64,000 bases of DNA from Pollutimonas bauzanensis (GCF_900129885.1 NZ_FQXE01000003.1:124001-188000), one strand, 5' to 3'; positions 44,249-57,783 are shown, counted from the first letter of the stretch. Program-made: numbers and translations. The notes: generated by a model not told the origin, from the letters alone.

Positions 44249-44309
44249 GAAAGAAAAAGATAATTGTGTGTATCAAGCCGATAGGCTGGGGCTATGCTGC
44301 GCGCGGCGG

Positions 44310-44900
44310 CTATTTCTGTATGGCTTCGATCTGGACCAGCAGGCGCACGGCATCGGGCACGCCGATGTCTATGCCCCAGTTCATTCCCCACAGGCTGCGC
44401 TGGATGGTGGTTTCGAAATCGCCTCCGCAGACATGCGCCTTCAGCACCGGACTGTCATAGCAATTGAAATTGCTGGCCGTCAGCGTCACGGGAGCGGTCT
44501 TGCCCAGCAGGCTCAGGTCGCCGGCCATGGACTTGAGCTTGTCGCCATCGTAGCGGAATTCCCGGCCGACGAATCTGGCCTTGGGCCACTGCGCCACGTT
44601 CAGGAAGTCGGCGCTTTTCAGGTGCTTGTCGAAGTCTGGTATGCCGGAACTGATGGAGCCGGCGTCTATGCTGATGTCGGCCTGGCCGGTGCCCGACTTG
44701 CGGTCGAGCACGACGTAGCCCGCCACCGTATCGAAGCGCGCGCGCACGGTGGACGTATTGAAGTGCTTGACTTCAAAGTTCACAAAGGTATGGTGCGGTT
44801 CGACTTCATAGCGCACCGGTTCGGCCTGGGCGATGCTTGCGCCCAGGATGGAAATGGCTGCGGCGGCTGCGGTGGCGGCCCTGTTGCGGAACTTGTCCAT
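44310..44900 (-). CDS. YceI-family periplasmic protein
   Basis: 196 residues with a signal peptide ending near SIAQAE. The YceI pattern is clear: YEVEPHHTFVNFEVKHFNTSTVRARF, DFDKHLKSADFLNVAQWPKARF and GDLSLLGKTAPVTLT. Members form a lipocalin-like barrel that binds polyisoprenoids or amphiphiles in the periplasm. Two Cys residues flank NFNCYDSPVLKAHVC, perhaps a disulfide. It is a single gene. Confidence 0.93.
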   Translation of the reverse strand: MDKFRNRAATAAAAAISILGASIAQAEPVRYEVEPHHTFVNFEVKHFNTSTVRARFDTVAGYVVLDRKSGTGQADISIDAGSISSGIPDFDKHLKSADFLNVAQWPKARFVGREFRYDGDKLKSMAGDLSLLGKTAPVTLTASNFNCYDSPVLKAHVCGGDFETTIQRSLWGMNWGIDIGVPDAVRLLVQIEAIQK

Positions 44901-45042
44901 TCGGGATCCCTCGTCAAGAAATTTTCAGCTGGAAATCGGGCTTCTGGCGTGCAGACCCAATTCTAGCGCAGGCTTTTCCGCGCGCTTTTGCGTTCGGGCA
45001 AGCGCAATCAATTTCGGGACCGGGAGGGGACAGCGGTTCATC

Positions 45043-48707
<3,665 letters not shown>

Positions 48708-48712
48708 AGACT

Positions 48713-48750
48713 ATGCCGGATCATGCATGGCGCCCGTACTGATCCGGCAT
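48713..48750. terminator. Inverted repeat after acnA, candidate terminator
   Basis: ATGCCGGATCA and TGATCCGGCAT form an 11-bp perfect stem with a 16-nt loop, starting 6 bp after the acnA stop. There is no T-run. A second short palindromic stretch with two AGCCGAACC copies follows near 48770-48800. It could act as a bidirectional terminator or mRNA end between acnA and the convergent DinB-like gene. Confidence 0.4.
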
Positions 48751-48806
48751 CGACCTACGTCGACTTTGAGCCGAACCACGGCTTTAAGCCGAACCCCGCT
48801 TTCCCG

Positions 48807-49322
48807 CTACTTCTCCCCGCTGCGCAGAAAATAAATCAGGTCCAGCTCCGGGCATGGATAACCGTGGCGGGTCAGCGCTGCGCTGATCTGGCCCCGATGA
48901 TGAGTGGCATGATTGAACACATGAGTAAGCGTGCCTATCCATGGCGTCGCCGCCCGTTCGCCGGCCGTCGTCATGTACCGCAGGCTGCCAGCCATCACAT
49001 CGTCCCGCGCCTCATCGATCAGCCTGTGCCATAGCTCGTGCCTGCCCGCCAGTTCCTTCAGCAGCGCATGTCGATCCGCCTGCACCTCCTGCGCCAGGCT
49101 CGCAAAGGCCTCCGGCGTCCCCGCAAACCTGCCATGCCAGGACCTGTCGGCCAATAACAAATGATTGAGCGTGCCGTGGATCGACCCGAAATAAAGCCCC
49201 GCCGGCGCGAAGTAGTGCTCATCCGCGACGGCCGCCACGTGTTCGGCGAGCAAGCCATTGGCCCAGCCGTGATACGCCGCCAGCATATGCAATTGCGCCA
49301 CAATTGCCGTGTCATTCTTCAT
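48807..49322 (-). CDS. DinB-family metal-binding protein
   Basis: 171 residues from ATG at 49322. The DinB/YfiT four-helix bundle His residues are visible in HGTLNHLLLADRSWH and HVFNHATHHRGQISAAL. The family includes mycothiol- or bacillithiol-dependent transferases, but most members including this one have no known substrate. The gene is monocistronic, convergent with acnA and divergent from slyX. Confidence 0.9.
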   Translation of the reverse strand: MKNDTAIVAQLHMLAAYHGWANGLLAEHVAAVADEHYFAPAGLYFGSIHGTLNHLLLADRSWHGRFAGTPEAFASLAQEVQADRHALLKELAGRHELWHRLIDEARDDVMAGSLRYMTTAGERAATPWIGTLTHVFNHATHHRGQISAALTRHGYPCPELDLIYFLRSGEK

Positions 49323-49469
49323 GTTGACCCTCCGGGCGGCGCCCTGTCTGGCTGCCGCCCGGACCATCTTAAACGACAAGGCCGATGCCGCGGTTGCCGC
49401 CCGCCCGGGAAAGCGGCAATACCCCGCGCCGCCGGCTAAAATGCCCGTTTCCAAGCAGTAGAGGGCCAC

Positions 49470-49682
49470 GTGAACATTGAAGAACGCCTCATAGAGATCG
49501 AAATCAAGGTCACCAGCCAGGACGACCTGACCCAGCAGCTCAGCCACCTGGTCTACCAGCAGCAAAAGCAGATCGACGAGCTGCGGGCGCTTTGCACCGC
49601 CCTGGTGAAAAAGCTGGGGGATACCGGCAGCGACGATGGCGGCGCCGACTCCTATACCCAGGAAAAACCGCCGCACTACTGA
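49470..49682 (+). CDS. slyX: SlyX family protein
   Basis: 70 residues from a GTG start. It is one long coiled coil (LTQQLSHLVYQQQKQIDELRALCTALVKKL in part) ending in the family-typical EKPPHY. SlyX is widespread in proteobacteria with no established role. Confidence 0.92.
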   Translation: MNIEERLIEIEIKVTSQDDLTQQLSHLVYQQQKQIDELRALCTALVKKLGDTGSDDGGADSYTQEKPPHY

Positions 49683-49837
49683 CGCATTGCGGCCGCGCCG
49701 CCGCGCTGCGGCGGATCGAGTCGCTTACACTAGTGGCCCACAGCCATATGTCCGGTGTGGACTGCGGTCCGGCCTCGCCATTTCGTTGCGGAACATGCCT
49801 GAGTAGAGGCCGGGCATTTCGAGAGTCGCTTCGCTTT

Positions 49838-51241
49838 ATGCATACAAAACAGGCAGGATCCTGGTCTGAGCTTTTATGGGGCCGTAACGGTCTGCGGTCG
49901 CTGGCGCTGGCGGGCGGCGTGGCCTTGCACGCGGTCAATGTCTACATTGTCACGACGATACTGCCATCCGTTGTAAAGGATATCGGCGGGCTGGAGTACT
50001 ACGCGTGGAATACCACCTTGTTCGTGGCGGCGTCGATCCTGGGATCGGCCTTGTCCCCCAAGGCCATGGACGCTTTCGGGCCGCGGCATGCCTTTCTGTT
50101 GGCCATTTTAATTTTCGCGCTGGGCACCGCGGCTTGCGCGCTGGCCCCGTCCATGCCCTGGATGCTGCTTGGGCGCAGCGCCCAAGGCCTGGGAGGCGGC
50201 CTGCTGCTGGGCCTGAGCTATTCCTCGGTGCGCCTGGTGTTTGAAGAGCGCTTGTGGCCGCGGGCCATGGTGCTGGTATCGAGCATGTGGGGCGTCGCCA
50301 CGCTGGCGGGGCCGGCGATAGGCGGAATTTTTGCGCAGGCCGGCCATTGGCGCCTGGCGTTCTGGGTCGTGCTGCCGATTGCCGCCTGCCTGGGATGGCT
50401 GGTCTACACCCAGGTGGCGCGGAAAGCGCCGGCCGGCAATTCCCGGGTCAAGGCGCCATTGGGCAGGATTTCAGTCCTGGTCTTGTCGGTGCTGGTGGTG
50501 TCCGTCGCCAGCCTGTCGCCGCTCTGGGCATGGAATTTCGCCGGCATCGCCGGCGGCGTCCTGATGACCATCATGGTCGCCAGGGCCGACAGCCGCGCCC
50601 GGACCAGACTGTTCCCCACCGGCTCATATTCCGCGCATACGGCGCTCGGCAGCCTGTACGCTTGCATCTGCCTGCTCAGCATAGGCGTCACCACCGAGAT
50701 CTACATACCCTATTTCCTGCAGCTGATCCATGGCAAGACGCCGCTGATCGCCGGCTACTGGACTGCGCTGATGTCGGCCGGCTGGACCTTCGGTTCCTTT
50801 ATCAGTTCGAGCCGCTCGCCCGCCACCTCCAACCGGCTTATCCAGGCCGGGCCTATGGTGTCGGCGGCATCGCTGCTGACGCTGGGCGCGATGATGCCGC
50901 TGGGCCAGGGCGGCGCCGATTCCAATTGGCTGATACTGCCATTGCTGTGCGTAGGCCTGGGCGTGGGTTTATGCTGGCCCAACCTGCTTACGCGCGTGTT
51001 CAAGGCCGCCCCCGCGGGACAGGAAAATATCGCCTCGGCGGCCATCACCACATTGCAGTTGTATGCCATGGCCATGGGCGCGAGCCTGGCCGGCATGGTG
51101 GCCAATGCCGCGGGCTTCATACAACCCGGCGGCATCCAGGGCGCGCGCCAGGCGGCGCTCGCCTTGTTCATCGTTTTCGCCTGCGCGCCCGGCCTGGCGG
51201 TCTTCCTTAGCGGCGGCGCGCGCCGGGCGCCCAGCGCCTAG
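49838..51241 (+). CDS. MFS transporter, DHA2-like
   Basis: 467 residues from ATG at 49838, where the first membrane helix follows after about 25 residues; the frame is open further upstream but without family sequence. About 12-14 helices are predicted. The first helix GGVALHAVNVYIVTTILPSVVKDIGG and the motif-A-like SPKAMDAFGPRHAF resemble multidrug or metabolite exporters. No regulator is adjacent. The substrate is unknown. Confidence 0.88.
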   Translation: MHTKQAGSWSELLWGRNGLRSLALAGGVALHAVNVYIVTTILPSVVKDIGGLEYYAWNTTLFVAASILGSALSPKAMDAFGPRHAFLLAILIFALGTAACALAPSMPWMLLGRSAQGLGGGLLLGLSYSSVRLVFEERLWPRAMVLVSSMWGVATLAGPAIGGIFAQAGHWRLAFWVVLPIAACLGWLVYTQVARKAPAGNSRVKAPLGRISVLVLSVLVVSVASLSPLWAWNFAGIAGGVLMTIMVARADSRARTRLFPTGSYSAHTALGSLYACICLLSIGVTTEIYIPYFLQLIHGKTPLIAGYWTALMSAGWTFGSFISSSRSPATSNRLIQAGPMVSAASLLTLGAMMPLGQGGADSNWLILPLLCVGLGVGLCWPNLLTRVFKAAPAGQENIASAAITTLQLYAMAMGASLAGMVANAAGFIQPGGIQGARQAALALFIVFACAPGLAVFLSGGARRAPSA

Positions 51242-51253
51242 GAGGGCGGCTGC

Positions 51254-52096
51254 TTACGCCGCGGGCAGGCGGAACAGTTCCGGGTCCGGGCCGTCGCGCC
51301 CGTCGGGCGTGTCCAGCGCGGCGATGTCCGCCATGTCTTGCGCCTCGAGCGTGAAATCGAAAACATGGAAATTTTCCTTCAGCCGGCTGGGAGTGACCGA
51401 TTTGGGGATCACCATATTGCCCAGTTGCGTATGCCAGCGGATGATCACCTGCGCCACCGAGCGCTGATGCTTGCGGGCAATGGCGTTCAAGGACGGTTCG
51501 TCCCACAGGCGGCCCCGGCCCAGGGGGCTCCAGGCTTCGGTAATGATGTCGTGCTCGGCATGGAATTCGCGCAGTTCGGCCTGTTGAAAGCGCGGGTGCA
51601 GCTCGATCTGGTTGACCACCGGCAGCACGCCGGTTTCATCCAGCAGCTTTTGCAGGTGATTGATATTGAAGTTGCACACGCCTATGGACTTGGCGCTCCC
51701 TTCGTCGCGCAGCTGGATCATGCTCTCCCATGCCTGGACAAACAGATCGACCTTGGGCACCGGCCAATGGATCAGGTACAAGTCCACGTAATTCAGGCCC
51801 AGCTTTTCCAGGCTCTCGGCAAAGGCCGCCTTGGTGCTGTCGTGGCCATGGCGATCATTCCAGAGCTTGGTGGCAATGAACAGTTCCTCGCGCTTCACGC
51901 CAGACTCGGCAATGCCGCGGCCGACCCCCGTTTCATTGCCATAGATGGCTGCCGTGTCGATGGACCGGTAGCCAATGTCGATCGCCGTTTTCACGACGGA
52001 GGAGGCAATATCGTTCTCGACCTGCCATACGCCCATGCCCAGCTGGGGGGCGCTGCGGCCGTCGTGGAACGATACGGTGTTCTGAGTGGTAGGCAT
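51254..52096 (-). CDS. Aldo/keto reductase (DkgA/DkgB-like)
   Basis: 280 residues. The catalytic tetrad is visible: Asp and Tyr in SIDTAAIYGNE, Lys in IATKLW and His in LIHWPVP. The NADPH-binding end has VIPKSVTPSRLKENF. Related enzymes reduce 2,5-diketo-D-gluconate, methylglyoxal and other carbonyls. It is divergent from panB. Confidence 0.92.
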   Translation of the reverse strand: MPTTQNTVSFHDGRSAPQLGMGVWQVENDIASSVVKTAIDIGYRSIDTAAIYGNETGVGRGIAESGVKREELFIATKLWNDRHGHDSTKAAFAESLEKLGLNYVDLYLIHWPVPKVDLFVQAWESMIQLRDEGSAKSIGVCNFNINHLQKLLDETGVLPVVNQIELHPRFQQAELREFHAEHDIITEAWSPLGRGRLWDEPSLNAIARKHQRSVAQVIIRWHTQLGNMVIPKSVTPSRLKENFHVFDFTLEAQDMADIAALDTPDGRDGPDPELFRLPAA

Positions 52097-52358
52097 GTTT
52101 ACTCTCCATAATGCAAGTAAAGGCGGGCGTTGCCTGATCAGCGTGCAGCGCCGCTATTTTTCCCATGGGATGGTCCCGCCGCCCGGGATGACGCTGGGTG
52201 GCATAGTACGAAAGTAGCCCGGGCTGGTGGTTTTGTAATTGACCGAGGACAGCGATTTGTTCTTTTGCTTAATCTGGCTGATTATACGGTTGTTGAGTTG
52301 CGGGAAAGCTTCATTTGGTTTCTTCCCGTTTGATGTTTTGGTATTTCAGGAGACAAAG

Positions 52359-53189
52359 ATGAGTGTGCATAGCCAGGCCAAGCGTATCAGCGTGCCCCAG
52401 CTGATGGCCTACAAGGGCCAGCAGAAGATAGCGGCGCTTACCGCCTACATCGCGCCATTCGCGCGCTTGCTGGACGACGCCCTGGACATGATACTGATAG
52501 GCGATTCGACGGCCATGGTCGGCTACGCCCTGCCCAATACGCTGTCGATCACCGTCGACCAATTGGCCGCTCATGCCGGCGCCGTGGTGCGATCCACCAG
52601 CCATGCCTGTGTGATCGTCGACATGCCTTTCGGCAGCTATCAGCAATCGCCGCAGCAGGCGTTTGCCAACGCGGCGAAAATGCTGGCCGCCAGCGGCGCG
52701 GACGGCGTCAAGATGGAAGGCGGCGCGGCGCTGGCCGATACGACTCGTTTCCTGGTCGAGCGCGGCATTCCCGTATTGGCCCATGTGGGCCTCATGCCCC
52801 AATACGTAAACACCATGGGGGGCTTCAAGGCCCAGGGCATGACCGACGAATCCGCCGAACGCATATTGCTGGACGCCGTGGCGCATGAACAGGCTGGCGC
52901 TTTCGGCGTGGTGCTGGAAGGGGTGGCCGAAGCCCTGGGGCGGCGCATTACGGAAAGGCTGGCCATTCCCACCATAGGAATCGGCGCATCGCCGGCATGC
53001 GACGGCCAGATACTCGTCACCGAGGATATCCTGGGCTTGAGCGGCCCGCGCATTCCCAAGTTCGCCAGGCAGTATTCCGATGTAGGCGCCGTGATACGTT
53101 CCGCCGTCGAGCAATACGCCAGCGATGTCCGTCAGGGCGTCTTCCCGGGCCTGGAAAACTGCTTCGGAGTAAAAAAGCCCGCGGAATAA
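52359..53189 (+). CDS. panB: Ketopantoate hydroxymethyltransferase
   Basis: 276 residues from the ATG preceded by CAGGAGA. Magnesium and substrate residues are visible in [25 protein letters not shown] and the base-bearing VLEGV. The pantothenate-family stretch [25 protein letters not shown] is intact. It adds a formaldehyde unit from methylene-THF to ketoisovalerate. One departure is [11 protein letters not shown], where the usual family motif has Asp (TAYD). It may be a divergent paralogue; panC is not adjacent. Confidence 0.87.
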   Translation: MSVHSQAKRISVPQLMAYKGQQKIAALTAYIAPFARLLDDALDMILIGDSTAMVGYALPNTLSITVDQLAAHAGAVVRSTSHACVIVDMPFGSYQQSPQQAFANAAKMLAASGADGVKMEGGAALADTTRFLVERGIPVLAHVGLMPQYVNTMGGFKAQGMTDESAERILLDAVAHEQAGAFGVVLEGVAEALGRRITERLAIPTIGIGASPACDGQILVTEDILGLSGPRIPKFARQYSDVGAVIRSAVEQYASDVRQGVFPGLENCFGVKKPAE

Positions 53190-53303
53190 CCACTTTATTG
53201 GCATGGTTATTATGCGGCCAAAGCATAATTGCCATTGCTAAATGTATAATGCGCATACAGTGTATTGTTCCCATAACTTTTTTACAGGCATAGCGCGCCT
53301 ATC

Positions 53304-54290
53304 ATGGAAATCCGCCAACTCGAGGCATTTGCCGCTGTGTTTTCCGCCGGCAGCGTAACGGCCGCGGCGCGGCTGCTCGACCGATCGCAGCCCGTGGTGA
53401 GCCGCCAGATCCAGGATCTGGAACACGAGCTGGGCTTTACCTTGTTCACGCGCACCCGCCCGCAGGTGACGCTCACCGACCAGGGCCGGCAATTCTACGA
53501 AGAAGTGCACAATGTGCTGGCCGGGCTCCAGCAACTGGATACCCGTACCCGCGAGATCGCCCGCGGCCAGCCTCGTCCTCTCCGGGTCGCCGCGACTTTC
53601 TCGCTGGGCGCGACCCTGGTGCCCGCGGTGGTGGGCAGGCTGGAGCGGACCGCGCCCGTCTTCGAAGACAAGATGAATATCGACACCATGCTGCCTTCGG
53701 ACGTGGTGCAGGCGGTGGCGGATGGGCAGGCCGATATCGGCATCACCAGCCTGCCCATGGACCTGGGCCGCTGCCAATTGCACTGGTCGGGGCAGGCGCC
53801 TTGCATGATGGCGCTGCCTGTGGGCCATCCGCTGGCGAGCCGCGATGTCGTGCGGCTGTCCGATCTCGGCGACGCCACGGTAATCACCATGTCGAACCGG
53901 TCGGGCCTGCGGCATCGCCTGTCGACGGCGCTGCTGCAGGACTCCCCGGCCGACAAGCCGCGCCGCCACATAGAAACTACGTCATATGTGAACGCCCTGA
54001 TGCTGGTGCGGGCCGGAGTCGGGGTGGCGCTCGCAGACCCTTTCACGATCGCCACTGTCGCGCCGGACAATGTGGTATTCAAGCCTATCGATATCCACGT
54101 GCCCTATATGATGGGGGTGCTGACGCACCGCGACCGCACGCTGTCCGGCGAAGGCCAGCGCTTCGTCCAGGCGATGTGGGACTACGCTGTCGAGCGCATT
54201 CCGCGCTTTGTGCGCGGCGACCCCAGCGGCCTGCCCACTTTCCATGATCCCTCCGAGCCCGCGGCGCCGGCGGACGGCCAGGCGGTCTAG
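53304..54290 (+). CDS. LysR-family transcriptional regulator
   Basis: 328 residues. The N-terminal helix-turn-helix reads FAAVFSAGSVTAAARLLDRSQPVVSRQIQDLEH (in part), with an effector domain from about residue 90. The C-terminal 30 residues are Pro/Ala-rich. It is 6 bp upstream of the flavin monooxygenase gene and likely in its operon. The AT-rich gap before it contains TATAAT (53245-53250) without a clear -35. Confidence 0.92.
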   Translation: MEIRQLEAFAAVFSAGSVTAAARLLDRSQPVVSRQIQDLEHELGFTLFTRTRPQVTLTDQGRQFYEEVHNVLAGLQQLDTRTREIARGQPRPLRVAATFSLGATLVPAVVGRLERTAPVFEDKMNIDTMLPSDVVQAVADGQADIGITSLPMDLGRCQLHWSGQAPCMMALPVGHPLASRDVVRLSDLGDATVITMSNRSGLRHRLSTALLQDSPADKPRRHIETTSYVNALMLVRAGVGVALADPFTIATVAPDNVVFKPIDIHVPYMMGVLTHRDRTLSGEGQRFVQAMWDYAVERIPRFVRGDPSGLPTFHDPSEPAAPADGQAV

Positions 54291-54296
54291 GCCTCG

Positions 54297-55733
54297 ATGA
54301 TGAGCACATCGCCTTCGAGCCCATCGGGCCTGGCCGCATTGGAGCAACGCCTGGCCCAGGATCTTGCCTGGCTGGACCTGCCCGCCCGGAGGTGGGTGCC
54401 GCCGGGCACTGTCAATGGCGAGGAATTGCTGGATGTCGCCATTATCGGCGGCGGCATGGCGGGCCTGGCCGCCGCCGCCGCGCTGGCCAACCTGGGCGTG
54501 CGCGCGCGTATCTACGACCGCGCCGCCGAAGGGTTCGAGGGGCCGTGGGCCACCACGGCGCGCATGGACACCCTGCGCTCGCCCAAGCAGCTCACCGGGC
54601 CGGCGCTGGGCTTCCCGGCGCTGACATTCCGCGCCTGGTTCGAAGCGCAGTTCGGCATGACGGCCTGGAATGAACTGGACAAGATTCCGCGCCTGCAATG
54701 GATGGAGTACCTGCGTTGGTACCGCGCCGTCCTGAAAATCGATGTCCGCAACGAACATTGCGTCAAAGACATCATTCCCCATCCCGATCACGTGGAGCTG
54801 AAAATGCAGGCTTCCTCTGGCGCGCTCCCGGTGTACGCGCGCCGGGTGGTCCTGGCCACCGGCCGGGCCGGCCTGGGCGGCGCCAGCGTGCCCGGCTTCA
54901 TCCAGGGCATCCCGCGCGAGCGCTGGGCGCACTCATCCGACGCCATGGACTATTCCACGCTGCGCGGCTTGCGGGTCGGCGTGGTCGGCGCCGGCGCCTC
55001 GGCCATGGACAGCGCCGGCACCGCTCTGGAAAACGGCGCGGCCAGCGTCGACCTGCTGATACGCCGCGGGGATATTCCCCGCGTCAACAAAGGCAAGGGG
55101 GCCGGCAATCCGGGCTTTGTCCAGGGCTATGTCGACCTGCCCGATGAATGGAAGTGGCGCATACGCCATTACATCAATATGCAGCAGGTGCCTCCGCCGC
55201 GCGCCAGCCTGCTGCGGGTGTCGCAGCACGCCAACGCCCGTTTCCACCTGGGCGCGCCGGTCCTTCGGGTGCAGGAAGAGGGCCGGCAATTGCGGGTCGA
55301 GACCCCCCATGGCATCTTCCAGCTGGATTTCCTGGTCCTGGCCACCGGCTTCGCGATCGACAGCCATAGCCGTCCGGAATACGCCACGATTGCGCCGCGG
55401 CTGCGCGTCTGGGGCGACCGCTATCGGCCGGCGGAAGGCGGGGACGACCCCGAATTGCGGGGCTCGCCCGACCTGGGCCCCAGCTTCGAGTTCCAAGAAA
55501 AAATACCCGGCGCGCTGCCCGGCCTGTCGCGCGTGCATTGTTTTTGCTATCCTGCGACGCTCAGCCACGGCACGGTGTCCGGCGATATTCCGGCCATCAG
55601 CGACGGCGCCGCGCGCCTGTCCAGAGGCATAGCCAGCCTGCTGTATGGCGAGAACATCCGCGAACATTATGCCGAGCTGCTGGCCTTCGACGAGCCCGAA
55701 GTGTTCGGCGATGAATGGACGCCCGCCGGGTAG
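54297..55733 (+). CDS. FAD-dependent NAD(P)H oxidoreductase (flavin monooxygenase-like)
   Basis: 478 residues. A first Rossmann motif for FAD (VAIIGGGMAGLAAAAALANLG, near residue 47) and a second for NADPH (VGVVGAGASAMDSAGTALENG, near residue 225) frame the protein, and LATGFAID is the family-type C-terminal FAD contact. This matches FMO/Baeyer-Villiger-like monooxygenases that oxidise N, S or ketone groups. It is followed by CMD and AhpD-type genes. The substrate is unknown. Confidence 0.85.
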   Translation: MMSTSPSSPSGLAALEQRLAQDLAWLDLPARRWVPPGTVNGEELLDVAIIGGGMAGLAAAAALANLGVRARIYDRAAEGFEGPWATTARMDTLRSPKQLTGPALGFPALTFRAWFEAQFGMTAWNELDKIPRLQWMEYLRWYRAVLKIDVRNEHCVKDIIPHPDHVELKMQASSGALPVYARRVVLATGRAGLGGASVPGFIQGIPRERWAHSSDAMDYSTLRGLRVGVVGAGASAMDSAGTALENGAASVDLLIRRGDIPRVNKGKGAGNPGFVQGYVDLPDEWKWRIRHYINMQQVPPPRASLLRVSQHANARFHLGAPVLRVQEEGRQLRVETPHGIFQLDFLVLATGFAIDSHSRPEYATIAPRLRVWGDRYRPAEGGDDPELRGSPDLGPSFEFQEKIPGALPGLSRVHCFCYPATLSHGTVSGDIPAISDGAARLSRGIASLLYGENIREHYAELLAFDEPEVFGDEWTPAG

Positions 55734-55773
55734 GCCGCGACCGCTTTTTATTTTTGCAGCATGAGGGAATGTT

Positions 55774-56298
55774 ATGGACAGCGTGAATGCCCCGCCCGGT
55801 GCCGATCTGATTGATAGCGTGGTTGGCCTGACGCCCGGCACGGCCTTGTACGCCACCCGCCATGGGCGGGAAAAAGTGGCGAAGGCCACGCAGCGCAGCT
55901 ACGAGCTTTTTTTCGATGCGGCCGCGGGCCAGCCGGCCATCGAGGAACGGCTGCTGGTGGCGTATTACGCTTGCGTGCTTTCCCAGGCGCCGGGACTCGC
56001 CAGGCACTACCGCGATGCCCTGGCGCAAAACAATGCCGATGCCGGGCTGGTGGGCTGCGTGGAACGAAATCAGCCTGAACGGATGCCGTCGGCCCGCCTG
56101 AAGGCGCTGCTGGCGTTTACGCGCAAGCTGATCGAGAAACCGGTGGAAGGCGACCAGGCCGCCGTCCATGCCTTGCAGGCCGCGGGCGTGTCCACGCCGG
56201 ACATCGTCGCGCTGGCGCAATTGATCGCCTTCCTGTCGTATCAGATCCGCCTTGCGGCCGGCCTGCAAGCCATGAAAGCACTGGAGTCGCAGCCATGA
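55774..56298 (+). CDS. CMD-domain protein (Avi_7170-like)
   Basis: 174 residues, helical. The N-terminal LIDSVVGLTPGTALYATRHGREKVAKATQ and the all-helical remainder match, as I recall, the CMD-domain family found paired with the AhpD-like Avi_7169 family. It lacks the CxxC of active carboxymuconolactone/AhpD enzymes, so it is perhaps a structural partner. Its stop overlaps the next start in ATGA. Confidence 0.7.
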   Translation: MDSVNAPPGADLIDSVVGLTPGTALYATRHGREKVAKATQRSYELFFDAAAGQPAIEERLLVAYYACVLSQAPGLARHYRDALAQNNADAGLVGCVERNQPERMPSARLKALLAFTRKLIEKPVEGDQAAVHALQAAGVSTPDIVALAQLIAFLSYQIRLAAGLQAMKALESQP

Positions 56299-56882
56299 GC
56301 GCCGTCATCAAAAGCCACGGTTTCACGAATGAAACGCTGGACTGGAAGGCATGGCTGGACGTGGTCGATGCCGGCACGGCAACGCCGGAGCAGATAGCCG
56401 TGCTGGAACTGAGCCATCCCAAGGCCAAGGAATCCGATTACTACCTGCTGCTGGCGCATCAGCCGGCCATACTCAAGCAGCGCTCCGAAGCCTATAACGC
56501 CATCATGTACGCGCCGGGCGGATTGGCTCGCGCCGATCGCGAACTCGGCGCGCTGACGGTTTCGCGCATCAATGGCTGCGTGTATTGCGCATCGGTGCAT
56601 GCGCAGCGCTATGAGCAGCTGGCCAAGCAGAACGCCACCGTGGCGCAGGTATTCGACGACCCGCGCACGGCGGGCGCCACCGAGCGCGAGCAAGCCATTG
56701 CGCAATTTTCAATCCGCCTGACCGAAGCGCCGGACCGCATCGGGCCGGGCGACATCCAGGCATTGAAAAACGTCGGCATGAATGACGCCGAAATACTTGA
56801 CTTGCTGCATGCCGCGTCGATTTTTGCCTGGGCCAATCGCCTGATGCTGAACCTGGGCGAGCCGGTATTTTCCGCGGCATAG
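56295..56882 (+). CDS. AhpD-like alkylhydroperoxidase (Avi_7169-like)
   Basis: 195 residues. The active-site motif NGCVYCASVHAQRY provides CxxC and the nearby His of AhpD peroxidases. It is translationally coupled to the CMD protein and follows a flavin monooxygenase, whose peroxide by-product it might remove, or it could act on the monooxygenase product. This is a context inference; the family's true substrate is not established. Confidence 0.82.
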   Translation: MSAVIKSHGFTNETLDWKAWLDVVDAGTATPEQIAVLELSHPKAKESDYYLLLAHQPAILKQRSEAYNAIMYAPGGLARADRELGALTVSRINGCVYCASVHAQRYEQLAKQNATVAQVFDDPRTAGATEREQAIAQFSIRLTEAPDRIGPGDIQALKNVGMNDAEILDLLHAASIFAWANRLMLNLGEPVFSAA

Positions 56883-56928
56883 GAAGCCGGCCGGCCGCCA
56901 TTGCGGCCGCCGGCGCGGCCCCGCGCCG

Positions 56929-57783
56929 CTACTGCTCCAGCTGGCTTAGCATCTGAACCCCGGCATGCGCGCCGAAACGCTCGCATGCCGTGTTCAGGTA
57001 CTGGACCGCGAACTTCAGGAACGGCGATGGGTGCTGCTGGAATTCGGCCTCGGCCTGGGCCAGGCGCAAGTCCTTGCGCAGCAAGCCCAAGGTAAACGTG
57101 ACGTCGCCGCTGCCGTGCATCATGCGCTGCGCATAAGAATCAAACAGCATCCCCGAGGCGGTGCCCTTGCTCAAGGCGGTATTCAACAGCCTGATGTCGA
57201 AATGGCTGGAACGCGCCAGCGCAAGGCCTTCCGCCAGGCCCAGGAATACGCCTGCAATCATCGTCTGGTTGACCAGTTTCATGCGGTAGCCCGAGCCCGC
57301 CGCGCCGCAATGGACGGCGCGCTGGCCCAGTTGGGCCAGCAGGGCGGCGCTGCGTTGCAGAACAGCCGCATCGCCGCCGACAAAGTGGGTCAGCGTGCCG
57401 TTGGCGGCCCCCGCGACGCCTCCGGTCACCGGCGCGTCAAGAAACTGCGCGCCGCGCGTGGCCGTCAGTTTCACAAGGGCCGCGGCCATTCGCGGCGCGG
57501 CGGTGGTCATATCGATAAAAATGCTGTCGGGCTGCATGCCTGGCAGCAGCTTCTCGTAGACGCTTTCCACATCGCGCGTGTCGCCCAGAATGGTGCATAC
57601 GGTCTGGCAGCGCTGCGCCAGCTCCAGCAGGTCGGTGGCTACCCTGGCTCCCTGCTTGCGCAGGGTGAGTGTCTGTTCGGGATTGCGCGCCCAGACATGC
57701 AGCGGATAGCCGGCCTGCAAAAGGCGCTGGGCCATGGGCAGCCCCATTTTTCCCAGCCCTACCCATCCAATAGTCTCAGTCAT
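56929..57783 (-). CDS. 3-hydroxyisobutyrate dehydrogenase-family reductase
   Basis: 284 residues. The NAD(P)-binding start TIGWVGLGKMGLPMAQRLL, the substrate motif DAPVTGGVAGAANGTLTHFVGG and the catalytic Lys in GSGYRMKLVNQ fit the beta-hydroxyacid dehydrogenase family (MmsB, GarR, GlxR). It reversibly oxidises a 3-hydroxy acid or reduces tartronate semialdehyde. It is on the same strand as, and downstream of, the Bug receptor, with an interrupting hairpin region. Confidence 0.9.
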   Translation of the reverse strand: MTETIGWVGLGKMGLPMAQRLLQAGYPLHVWARNPEQTLTLRKQGARVATDLLELAQRCQTVCTILGDTRDVESVYEKLLPGMQPDSIFIDMTTAAPRMAAALVKLTATRGAQFLDAPVTGGVAGAANGTLTHFVGGDAAVLQRSAALLAQLGQRAVHCGAAGSGYRMKLVNQTMIAGVFLGLAEGLALARSSHFDIRLLNTALSKGTASGMLFDSYAQRMMHGSGDVTFTLGLLRKDLRLAQAEAEFQQHPSPFLKFAVQYLNTACERFGAHAGVQMLSQLEQ

